Shown here: piece by piece, positions 1 through 8,100 of the stretch
How positions within the stretch are numbered: position 1 is the first letter of the stretch
Layout: every line of letters begins with the position of its first letter
Virus record (IMG/VR): IMGVR_UViG_3300030110_001470
Span: 6,305-28,193 of that record
Length of the DNA stretch: 21,889 bases
From: a virus
Strand: one strand, 5' to 3'
The notes under the pieces: generated by a model
Told to the model about the DNA's origin: nothing
Database searches by the model: none
What the model saw: the letters and a program-made list of their open reading frames with translations, nothing else
Program-made: the position numbers and the translations under genes

Positions 1-1
1 A

Positions 2-415
2 GAACGTTTCCAAAAATCTACTGACTCTGTATTCAATAATAATTTCAAAGGTTTTGACTTTAACGTTGGAGAAAAAACTTATAGGTACAATATTAAAGAC
101 GTTCAAAATGTTAAAGAGTATCAAAGCGACATATCTAATTTCGTAAGAGAGTTTCTTGACGATAAAAATATGATGCAAGATGCGAGGGGTTATCACAAAG
201 CTTTGTATGCTGGTAAAAATATCGATAAAATTGTTAAACATTTTTACGATCAAGGTAGAGCAGATGCTATAAAGGAAACAAGTATGAATGCTAAAAACAT
301 TGATATGTCTCCAAGAACAGCTAATGCACCTACTATTGATGCCGGCGGTATGAAGTTTAAAGTTGTTGGTGGTGATGATAGTTCTAGTTTGAAATTTAAA
401 ATTAGAAATAAATAA
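2..415 (+). CDS. Probable capsid scaffold-type protein, C-terminal part (5' truncated)
   Basis: The reading frame is open from base 2 to the TAA at 413-415. The visible 137 residues are therefore the C-terminal part of a longer protein, and the first internal Met (base 170) should not be taken as the start. The segment is highly charged and predicted mostly helical. It contains a run of the type ARGYHKALYAGKNIDKIVKHFYDQG (positions 172-246 approx.) and ends in a short basic tail, LKFKIRNK. I assign a scaffold role mainly from position, since it lies 20 bases upstream of the major capsid gene, and from the helical, Lys/Asp-rich character with a basic C-terminus typical of coat-binding scaffold tails. 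A head protease or other pre-capsid assembly factor is the alternative. The N-terminal half would be needed to decide. Confidence 0.5.
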   Translation, partial: ERFQKSTDSVFNNNFKGFDFNVGEKTYRYNIKDVQNVKEYQSDISNFVREFLDDKNMMQDARGYHKALYAGKNIDKIVKHFYDQGRADAIKETSMNAKNIDMSPRTANAPTIDAGGMKFKVVGGDDSSSLKFKIRNK

Positions 416-435
416 CAACTTAAAATTAAACAAAA

Positions 436-1875
436 ATGGGATTTAATACGTCTACAGGTTTATTGGGCTCATATGCTCTAAACCCTATGCCTTCCCCAAC
501 TGTAAGTGATACTAATTATATTGACTTTACGTCATCATCTACAGCTGGTTGGGCACAACAATACTTACCAGAATTGTACGAAGCTGAAATCGAAAGATAC
601 GGTAATCGTTCAATTAGTGGATTCCTTTCAATGGTAGGGGCAGAGATGCCTATGGAATCTGATCAAGTAATTTGGTCTGAACAAAACAGACTTCACATTG
701 CTTACAAAAATGACGCTGTAACTGCTAACTCAACTGTAGTTCTTAATACTACTAGTGGTGCAGTTACTTTAGGTAGTGCTTTAAATAACTCTGTTAGAGT
801 TGGTAACACTGTTATCATTACTGACAATGCAACTGGACTTAAAACTTTAAAGTGTTATGTATCAGCTGTGTCAGGACAAACTTTTACATTAAAGAGTTAT
901 AAGCAATCTGCTTTAACAACAGTAGTAACTGACGGTGGAGCTATCAACGTATTTGTATACGGTTCTGAATTTGCTAAGGGAACTTCTAGCATGTCAGGAG
1001 AGCTTAAGCCATCTTTCCAACAGTATAACAACAGACCAATTATTATTAAAGATCACTTTAGAATCTTTGGTTCTGATACTGCACAAATCGGATGGGTTGA
1101 AACTACTGATGAGGCTGGTCAAACAGGTTATTCTTGGTATTTAAAATCTGCTGGTGAAACTAGATTAAGATTTGAAGATTATCTTGAAACTGCTATGTTA
1201 GAAGCTGAAGAAACTGTATCTGGTAACTTAGATACTTCTGTATCTGATGCTGATGGTACTCCACAATCTGGTATTAATGGTACTCAAGGTTTCTTCTCTG
1301 CTGTAGAGACAAGAGGTAATGTATTTGAAGATTTAGCTTCTTTAGCTGATTTTGATTTAGTACTTAAAAATCTTGATAAGCAAGGTGCAATTGAAGAAAA
1401 CATGCTTTATGTAAATAGAGATTTAGCTCTAACAATCGATGATATGGTTGCTGGATTAAACTCTAACTACCAAGGTGGTGCTTCTTTTGGTGTATTTAGC
1501 AACAGTGCTGATATGGCGCTTAACTTAGGTTTCTCTGGATTTAGAAGAGGTTCTTATGACTTCTATAAGTCTGACTGGAAATACTTAAATGATGCTGCTG
1601 CAAGAGGTGGTTTTGGAGATATCTCTGGAGCTTTAATTCCTGCTGGAACATCTAGTGTTTACGATGAAAACTTAGGTAAAAACATCAAGAGACCTTTCTT
1701 GCATGTAAGATATAGAAGATCACAAACTGATGACAGAAGAATGAAATCTTGGGTTACTGGTTCTGTAGGTTCTGCTTCTTACACTGGAGATGACGTGATG
1801 GAAGTACATTATCTTTCTGAAAGATGTATGATCGTACAAGGTGCTAATAACTTTGTTCTATTGAAAGAATCATAG
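436..1875 (+). CDS. Major capsid protein
   Basis: This is a 479-residue protein, probably of the HK97-fold family, that would form the icosahedral shell. The N-terminal region contains the helix-type segment AQQYLPELYEAEIERYGNRS (40-59), followed by EMPMESDQVIWSEQNRLHIA (70-89), a signature I associate with capsid proteins of Bacteroidota and marine short-tailed phages. Residues ~96-181 are Thr/Ser/Val-rich and look like an extra beta domain. The core resumes at ~190 with KPSFQQYNNRPIIIKDHFRI. The C-terminal half is mixed alpha/beta. There is no N-terminal prodomain of the size seen in HK97, which fits a separate upstream scaffold. Codon choice supports very high expression: all 20 Ile codons are ATT or ATC and none is ATA, although ATA is common in the downstream genes. 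The start at ATG 436 follows an A-rich leader without a Shine-Dalgarno sequence. The stop is TAG. Confidence 0.85.
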   Translation: MGFNTSTGLLGSYALNPMPSPTVSDTNYIDFTSSSTAGWAQQYLPELYEAEIERYGNRSISGFLSMVGAEMPMESDQVIWSEQNRLHIAYKNDAVTANSTVVLNTTSGAVTLGSALNNSVRVGNTVIITDNATGLKTLKCYVSAVSGQTFTLKSYKQSALTTVVTDGGAINVFVYGSEFAKGTSSMSGELKPSFQQYNNRPIIIKDHFRIFGSDTAQIGWVETTDEAGQTGYSWYLKSAGETRLRFEDYLETAMLEAEETVSGNLDTSVSDADGTPQSGINGTQGFFSAVETRGNVFEDLASLADFDLVLKNLDKQGAIEENMLYVNRDLALTIDDMVAGLNSNYQGGASFGVFSNSADMALNLGFSGFRRGSYDFYKSDWKYLNDAAARGGFGDISGALIPAGTSSVYDENLGKNIKRPFLHVRYRRSQTDDRRMKSWVTGSVGSASYTGDDVMEVHYLSERCMIVQGANNFVLLKES

Positions 1876-1901
1876 TGTCTAACCCTTAAAAATTAAAAAA
1901 C

Positions 1902-2249
1902 ATGGAAAAAATACTATATTTTAGTGAAGGTGGGGGAGACAATGCTGCTGGTGAAGTTATGGCTTGGCCTGTAAGCAGTTTTTTAGGATTTGATATTGCT
2001 GCTGGTGATACTACTTCTTTACAATTAAACTTTAAAGCTCAAACCGGTTCTGGTGCAGCTACAGAAGTTGATATTGTAGATTTAACTATTACAGCTGGTA
2101 CGATCAAAAAAGTTATTAAAGGAATATACGCGGCTATCAACAAACCTGGAGTAGGTCTTGGAGATGGTTTTATCGTTGTTGCTGATGTAACTAACTCTGA
2201 ATTCTGCCACCCAGATATCACAGCATGTGCTATCTCTGAGGATTCTTAG
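1902..2249 (+). CDS. Small capsid-associated protein, possible decoration protein
   Basis: This 115-residue acidic protein is encoded 26 bases after the capsid gene and ahead of a terminator-like hairpin, so it very likely shares the capsid transcript. It has no signal peptide, membrane segment or catalytic motif. The sequence alternates short hydrophobic strands with Gly/Asp turns, for example WPVSSFLGFD (22-31), LQLNFKAQ (40-47) and VDIVDLTITAG (56-66), and suggests a compact beta-rich fold. Two Cys residues lie near the C-terminus. Small proteins encoded immediately after the capsid gene often cement or decorate the shell. Here that role rests on position and size only. It ends in two consecutive TAG codons (2247-2252), and the A-rich sequence before ATG 1902 is the same style of leader as that of the capsid gene. 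Confidence 0.55.
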   Translation: MEKILYFSEGGGDNAAGEVMAWPVSSFLGFDIAAGDTTSLQLNFKAQTGSGAATEVDIVDLTITAGTIKKVIKGIYAAINKPGVGLGDGFIVVADVTNSEFCHPDITACAISEDS

Positions 2250-2267
2250 TAGAGAATCAACTACTTT

Positions 2268-2310
2268 AAACTTATGGGCGTCTTAATTGGCGCCCTTGAG
2301 TTTATTTTTT
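2268..2310 (+). terminator. Rho-independent-type terminator after the capsid unit
   Basis: The left arm AAACTTATGGGCGTC (2268-2282) pairs with GGCGCCCTTGAGTTT (2289-2303) around the loop TTAATT. The stem is 15 positions long with one T-T mismatch and two G-T wobbles, and it has a GC core (GGGCG/CGCCC). It is followed directly by ATTTTTT (2304-2310). A GC-rich hairpin plus T-run in the longest intergenic gap of the window (84 bases) fits an intrinsic terminator or attenuator that keeps abundant capsid transcription from running fully into the downstream genes. Termination efficiency cannot be judged from sequence. Confidence 0.75.
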
Positions 2311-2333
2311 AAACTATTTAATTATATTATATC

Positions 2334-3152
2334 ATGACAAAAAAAGTTAAAGCAGAAAAAAATGTAGAGGTTGCACCTCTAAAAAAAGAAATTGAGGTAA
2401 AAGAACCTCAAGCTCCTAAATGGGAAATAAAAGACAGAAGCTATTATTTATTAGCTGATGGCGAACCACTAACATATGTTTTACAATCTAAGTCTTCAAG
2501 AAGAAAACCATTATTATGGTGGGACGATGACAAAGGTATAAACAGAGAAATGAGGTATGCTAGTAATCAAAACTCTATTTTTATAGATGAACAAGATAAC
2601 AATGCTATCTTAGAGCATATTGTTTTTGAAAATGGAGCTTTATTTGTACCCAAACAAAATCAATCATTACAAAAACTATTATCTTTACATCACCCTAAAA
2701 GAGACGTGATTTATTCTGAAGTAGATAATGTTGCAGAAGCAAAAGAAGATTTAGTAAGTATTGAGTCAGAAATGCAAGCATTAAACACAGCTGTTTCTTT
2801 AGAAATAGAACAAGCAGAGGCTATATTAAGAGTTGAAGTTGGTTCTCAGGTTGATAAAATGAGTTCAGCTGAAATAAAAAGAGACTTGTTTGTATTTGCA
2901 AAGAAAAACCCAATGTTATTTATACAGCTTGTTAATGATGATAACGTGATGCTTAGAAACACAGCTATTAAAGCTGCTGAAATGGGTATTATTATATTAT
3001 CACAAGATCAAAGAAGTTTTTCTTGGGGTTCAAATAGTAGAAAATTAATGGAAGTACCTTTTGATGAAAATCCATATAGCGCTTTTGCTTCGTGGTTAAA
3101 AACAGATGAGGGTGTTGAAGTTTACAAATCAATACAAAAAAGATTAAACTAA
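2334..3152 (+). CDS. Phage virion-associated protein of unknown function
   Basis: I cannot name the function of this 272-residue protein. The first ~28 residues are a Lys/Glu/Val-rich, probably disordered tail. A folded part follows, with KPLLWWDDDKGINREMRYAS (58-77), IFIDEQDNNAILEHIVFENG (82-101) and a Leu-rich SLQKLLSLHH segment (111-120). Residues ~130-170 are Glu/Ala-rich and likely coiled coil. The C-terminus has SFSWGSNSRKLMEVPFDENP (229-248) and a helix ending in SIQKRLN. There is no signal peptide, membrane span or obvious catalytic motif. It sits alone between two hairpins (2268-2310 and 3159-3193), so it may be expressed at a level different from both the capsid unit and the neck/tail unit. 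A head-completion or assembly role would fit its position between the capsid and ring genes, but that is inference. Confidence 0.6.
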   Translation: MTKKVKAEKNVEVAPLKKEIEVKEPQAPKWEIKDRSYYLLADGEPLTYVLQSKSSRRKPLLWWDDDKGINREMRYASNQNSIFIDEQDNNAILEHIVFENGALFVPKQNQSLQKLLSLHHPKRDVIYSEVDNVAEAKEDLVSIESEMQALNTAVSLEIEQAEAILRVEVGSQVDKMSSAEIKRDLFVFAKKNPMLFIQLVNDDNVMLRNTAIKAAEMGIIILSQDQRSFSWGSNSRKLMEVPFDENPYSAFASWLKTDEGVEVYKSIQKRLN

Positions 3153-3158
3153 CAACTA

Positions 3159-3193
3159 ATGATCACAGCCCTTTAATTAGGGCTTGTGATTAT
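3159..3193 (+). promoter_or_regulatory. Intergenic hairpin without T-run (processing or leader element)
   Basis: The arms ATCACAGCCCT (3162-3172) and AGGGC-T-TGTGAT (3179-3190) pair perfectly apart from one bulged T at 3184, and A-T/G-T pairs extend the stem outward to 3159-3193. The loop is TTAATT, identical to the loop of the hairpin at 2268-2310. The sequence after the stem is ATAATAAAATATAAA, not a T-run, so it does not look like a standard terminator. It ends 13 bases before the ATG at 3207. Plausible roles are RNA processing, transcript-end protection or translation control of the downstream gene. Confidence 0.5.
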
Positions 3194-3206
3194 AATAAAA
3201 TATAAA

Positions 3207-3944
3207 ATGGCAATATCAGTAGATAAAGTATATAGAAAAGTGTTGGCTATACTTAACAAAGAGTCAAGAGGTTTTTTAACACCTGATGAATTTAATAGAA
3301 TAAGTTCACAAGTGCAGCTTGATCTACTTGATAAAGCTTTTCACGATTACAACAGGGCTGTAGCTAGAGAAACCATGGGACGTGGTGCTCAAGGATATGG
3401 CGATATACCTAAAAAAATACAGGATCGTATTGATCCTTTTTATACAACAAATAGTATTACACTAACAAACGGCGTAGGTTCTTTACCAACTGTCACGGTT
3501 GATAGTTATACTAGATCAAATGTATATAATATTGTACGTGTAACAACACAAGACAATAATTCATTAAACACAACAGAAGTTGATAGAGTAGAAAAATCTA
3601 AACTAAGTTATTTATTATCTTCATCAATAACAGCTCCATCAACAACTTTTCCAGTATATTATATAACAGGTACAAATATTAATGTAAACCCTAGTACACT
3701 ATCTAGTGTTAGCATGGATTATATATCAATACCTAGTGACCCAGTGTGGAACTCTGAAGCTGATTCTAATGGCGCTTTGACGTATACAGCTACTGGTTCA
3801 ACAGATTTTACTTTACACTCTTCTAGTGAGGTAAATTTAGTGTTAGGTATATTAAGATATGCAGGAGTAATTATAAAAGACCCAAGTGTAATACAAGCAG
3901 CGGGTCAAGAAACAGCAACTAAAGTACAACAAGAAAATTCGTAA
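3207..3944 (+). CDS. Neck ring-type structural protein
   Basis: Taken from ATG 3207 this is a 245-residue protein. An upstream in-frame GTG at 3186 would add seven residues (MIIIKYK), but it lies inside the 3' arm of the hairpin at 3159-3193 and adds nothing protein-like. The N-terminus contains VYRKVLAILNKESRGFLTPD (7-26) followed by EFNRISSQVQLDLLDKAF, a helical opening I associate with ring/collar-type proteins of crAss-like and marine podovirus-like phages. The middle is rich in Thr/Ser/Val strands. Near the C-terminus comes the pattern of a charged-hydrophobic helix (EVNLVLGILRYAGVIIKDPS). It is followed after three bases by the adaptor gene, which supports a shared neck complex. Confidence is good for a virion structural protein and only moderate for the ring role. 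Confidence 0.6.
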   Translation: MAISVDKVYRKVLAILNKESRGFLTPDEFNRISSQVQLDLLDKAFHDYNRAVARETMGRGAQGYGDIPKKIQDRIDPFYTTNSITLTNGVGSLPTVTVDSYTRSNVYNIVRVTTQDNNSLNTTEVDRVEKSKLSYLLSSSITAPSTTFPVYYITGTNINVNPSTLSSVSMDYISIPSDPVWNSEADSNGALTYTATGSTDFTLHSSSEVNLVLGILRYAGVIIKDPSVIQAAGQETATKVQQENS

Positions 3945-3947
3945 TAA

Positions 3948-5135
3948 ATGGGATTATTAGATAATAAAACAAACGAAACATATTACACTGGTAGCCAAGT
4001 TTTTTTTATAACTGGCGCGGGTAGCAGCTATCCTGGTTATACGTATACTTTAACTGAAATACAAAATGAGCACGGTAGTAAAATAACAGCTAACGACATA
4101 AGAGTTTATGTAGAGTCTGGCAATGCTAGTTATACTAATAGAGAAATATTTGACTGGACTATTGCTGACGGCGTGTTAACTGTGTTAACATCTGGTGCGG
4201 CTGGTGGAGATGGTGATGCTGCTTTTGATGAGCTTTCTGAATTAAATGCTGAGGGTGAATTAAGAGTTGAATTACGAGATCATGTTTTTGGTGGATATAG
4301 ACATACGTCATTATCTGATATTGTTGCTAATTTTATGATAGGATATGTTGGTGATGGTAAATTAATAAATAACGCTAGTAAAACAGATGTTGTTTTTCAT
4401 GCAAGAAGAGGTTTACAAGAGTTTAGTTACGATATATTAAAAACTGTTAAATCACAAGAGGTTGAGTTGAGTCCATCATTAAGTATTCCAATGCCTCAAG
4501 ATTATGTTAGCTATGTTAAATTATCATACATAGGTGATGATGGTATAAAAAGAATTATATATCCTACTAGATTAACTATTAATCCTACTGAAGCACCTGT
4601 TCAAGACGGTGATTATAACTATGTATACGATAGTAATGGTAATATTGTTTCAGGAACTTCTTTTACAGAAACAAAGTGGAACGATTTTGATACAGATAAT
4701 ATAACTGGTAATTTAAATACAGAAGATGATTACTTTATAGGTAGAGATAATCATTTAGATGAAAATTTTGGTAGAAGATATGGATTAGAGCCAGAGCATC
4801 AACAGATAAACGGTTATTTTACAATAGATGAAAGAACTGGTAGTTTTGCTTTTAGTAGCGATTTATCTGGCAAAATAATAGTAATAGAATATGTTTCTGA
4901 TAGCTTAGGTACTGATGCTGAAATGAAAGTACATAAGTTTGCTGAGGAAGCTTTATATAAACACATTGCTTTTAACATATTAGCTACAAGAAGAAATGTA
5001 CCTGAATATGCAGTACAGAGATATAAAAAAGAAAGAAGAGCGGCTTTAAGAAACGCTAAACTAAGATTATCTAAAATAAATCTTGAGGAAATATCTCAAG
5101 TAATGAGAGGAAAAAGTAAACATATAAAAAGTTAA
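3948..5135 (+). CDS. Head-tail adaptor (P22 gp4 / crAss ring-type) with extra N-terminal domain
   Basis: This 395-residue protein probably joins portal and tail. The adaptor core begins around FGGYRHTSLSDIVANF (114-129). It continues through DVVFHARRGLQEFSYDILKT (147-166) and LSIPMPQDYVSYVKLSYIGD (178-197), and ends in a long basic helical region (~338-395) with HKFAEEALYKHIAFNILATR (339-358). This helix - 'P.DYV.YVKL' strand - basic helix layout is what I know from P22 tail-accessory-like and crAss-like adaptor proteins. Residues 1-13 (MGLLDNKTNETYY) look like the normal start of the family, but residues ~15-105 form a separate Tyr/Thr/Gly-rich beta domain inserted before the core. It resembles N-terminal modules of tail fibres, with TGSQVFF, IRVYVESG and WTIADGVLTVL strands. 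The gene lies between the ring-type gene and the muzzle gene with 3-base gaps on both sides. Confidence 0.65.
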   Translation: MGLLDNKTNETYYTGSQVFFITGAGSSYPGYTYTLTEIQNEHGSKITANDIRVYVESGNASYTNREIFDWTIADGVLTVLTSGAAGGDGDAAFDELSELNAEGELRVELRDHVFGGYRHTSLSDIVANFMIGYVGDGKLINNASKTDVVFHARRGLQEFSYDILKTVKSQEVELSPSLSIPMPQDYVSYVKLSYIGDDGIKRIIYPTRLTINPTEAPVQDGDYNYVYDSNGNIVSGTSFTETKWNDFDTDNITGNLNTEDDYFIGRDNHLDENFGRRYGLEPEHQQINGYFTIDERTGSFAFSSDLSGKIIVIEYVSDSLGTDAEMKVHKFAEEALYKHIAFNILATRRNVPEYAVQRYKKERRAALRNAKLRLSKINLEEISQVMRGKSKHIKS

Positions 5136-5138
5136 TAT

Positions 5139-8100
5139 ATGCCTAAAATTCAAAATAGCTTTTTAAAAGGTAAAATGAATAAAGACCTTGACGAAAGGCT
5201 GGTGCCAAAAGGTGAATATCGTGAGGCACAAAATATATTAATTACACAATCAGAATCATCTGATGTAGGAGCTATTGAAAATATACAAGGTAATATATTA
5301 GCCGTACCTATGCCTAGTATTACAGGTGATATGGAAACAATTGGTTACTGTGCTGATATTCTTAGTAAAAAAGTTTTTTGGTTTATTACAGATTTTACTG
5401 GAGATAGTGGGGACGTAAGAACAATGTCTAGAGCTCAGTCTACTAACACTTGTCAAATATTAATGGCTGATTTAAATGATACATCTGCAGAAGCTAAGAT
5501 AATAGTTCAAGGTCATTTTTTAAATTTTAGTAAAGACCATTTAATAACAGGTGTTAACTTAATAGATGATTTACTTTTTTGGACTGACAACTATAATCAA
5601 CCTAGAAAAATAAATGTAACTAAAGCTATTGCTGACAATACATATTATACAAAAGAAGAACAAATATCTGTAGCGAAAGTTGCTCCTTTTTTAGCACCTA
5701 TACTAAAAGACAATGAAGAAAATGGTGATAACTATAGTTTACAAAATGACAACACTATAAGTTCTGATTATTTAAAAGATAGATTTGTTAGATTTTCTTA
5801 TAGATATAAATATGAAGATGGTGAATATACAACTATGGCACCATTTACACAAATTGTTTTTAAACCATTAAATGATGGTCAAATACAAAATGTTTTAACT
5901 ACTGACAGAGAAAAAACAGATACACAAGATGTTTATTCTAAAACTATTGTAGATATTATGAAAAACCACTACAATAGAATAGAAATGAGAATACCTTTAC
6001 CAGGCGATAATTATCAAACAGATCCTAATGTTAATTGGAATAATGATTTAAGAGTATCTAAAATAGAAATATTAATAAAAGAATCTGATCAAGATGTTGT
6101 AAAGGTTATAAAAGAAATAGATGTAAATGATAACGCTGCTTTTGTAGATTTAATAGAATTGATGGATACTAATCCTAATGACGAAAATAATGTTAATCAA
6201 ACTAGTTATTATAGACATGTTTATAAGTTTGTGTATAAATCTGAAGAGCCTTATAAAATACTAGAAGACAAACAAATAACTAGAGTTTTTGATCAAGTAC
6301 CATTAAGAGCTAAATCACAAGAAATATCAGGTAATAGAGTTATATATGGTAATTTTACAGAAAACTATGAAATACCTGTAGATGATTCTGGTAAAACAGG
6401 TATAAATTATGTAATTAAGAATATTGTTAAAGGTAGTATTGATTCATTAACTATGCCTCAAGCTAATAAAGAAATATATAAATACAATTCAGTTAAACAA
6501 AGAAGAAAATATCAAGTAGGGGTTGTTTTATCCGATGTATTTGGAAGACAGTCTACTGTTATATTGTCAACAGGTGATACTGACACTACTACATCTCCAG
6601 CCGTAACTACTGATTTTTCATCAAATTATAATAGCGGTTATAGTTGGTCTGATCAAAATTTAGCTTTTGGTAAATCATTATCTATAATGTTTACAGAAAA
6701 CAATATAGTAGACAATGTTTATAATGGAGATATAACTAGTAATGACTATAACCCATATGGTTGGTATAGCTATAAACTAGTTGTAAAGCAACAAGAGCAA
6801 GAATATTACAATGTATATACAAATCATCCGGCTGATAATTGGAATAATGAATCTAATACTCATGACGAGGTTTTAGGTTTTTCATGGGTTAGTTTATATG
6901 GTAATAATATAAATAAAGTAGTTAGAGACGTTAGTGAAGTTGATGAAATTAGAGAAGGTGTTGCTGGTTCAGATGTAAAACTTTTTCCAAAAGTAATAAA
7001 AAAATCAATACCAATAACTATGCCTGATGGTACCGTTACAGACTTTTTTAGTCCTTTAAACAATATGTCAATGCAAGGCCCTGATCAAGATCCTTTTGAT
7101 GTCATGACTGTCGGTACAGCTAGAGAACAAGGTATATTAACTAAAGGTGATAGAGATAAAGATAGAGTTCATGATTTTGTAATGGCTAAACGAAATCCTT
7201 TATTAGCGCAGGTAAAATCTTTAGGTGAAAATAATAGAGTTAAATATAGTTTAGATTTCACTGTTAATAATAATAACACTGAAGAAAAATCTGAGTTTCA
7301 AATTGGTAATGGTAATGATATAAATCCATTTATTAGAGTTGGACAACAGATTACTAAAAAAGTACTTAATATAAATAGTAAAAAAGCAATAGCATTAAGT
7401 AATATTGGTAAACAAGTTATAGATGTAAGAGTTGATAATGACGAGCAAGAGCATTTTGATTCTAAAACTATTATATTAGACGGTGATGAAATAGACGATG
7501 CTAAAGGTGGTTCTGCAATGATGCAGGTAGGTCAAATAATAGAATTTAGAACTGGTGACTCTCAAGGATTAAATTTAAGTTTATTACCGTTTAATGATTC
7601 TGCTGACAACACTTTAACAGTAGGTTCTGCAGAAGCGGCTTTTTTACAAATTGCTTGGAATAATTCTCAAACTGATGATAATTTAAGTGGTGTTTTTAAT
7701 ATAAGCGGGCCAAACATACCCCTTGGAACTACTATTACAAACGTACAAACCAATAGCACTACTAATATTACAACTATAACAATGAGTGATGCTAGTACAG
7801 CTGCTGTAACATCATATGTTATTGTAAGTGGTGGCGCAGGTGGTAGTAATTTATTTATGGACGAAAACAACTCTGATGAAAATCTTATTAAAACAACAGC
7901 TACTGTTGAGCAACACGGAAATGAGTATGTTGTTAGAAGACCTATATTACAAAAAGTAGAATTAAACGAAGATAGCACAAGAACTATATTACATTTTGAT
8001 AGAAGAGTTTTTCCAGATAATATAGATACTTCTGAAAATAAAAATCAATGTTTAGCTTTATTTGATCCTCTTACAATAAAACAAATTGAAACAGAAAATG

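Noticed and set aside
935-1144. Plus-strand frame of 69 codons inside the capsid gene
   Set aside because: It is an out-of-frame shadow of the capsid gene with no leader or recognisable product.
1873-2252. Stop codon reassignment (TAG or TGA), as found in some crAss-like phages
   Set aside because: TAG ends the capsid and 115-residue genes at plausible C-termini, the latter with two TAGs in tandem. TGA ends the 120-residue gene where the next ATG overlaps. All three stops appear to be used normally.
2296-2333. Bacteroidota-type promoter (TTG ... TAnnTTTG) before the 272-residue gene
   Set aside because: There is a TTG at 2296 and an AT-rich tract, but no TAnnTTTG element at the right distance, and the TTG is part of the terminator stem.
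3186-3206. GTG start that lengthens the ring-type protein by seven residues
   Set aside because: The GTG lies inside the 3' arm of the hairpin at 3159-3193 and encodes MIIIKYK. The ATG at 3207 gives a natural N-terminus and an A-rich leader.
3159-3206. Second intergenic hairpin as an intrinsic terminator
   Set aside because: The stem is good, but the following bases are A/T-mixed with no T-run, so it is listed as a regulatory hairpin instead.
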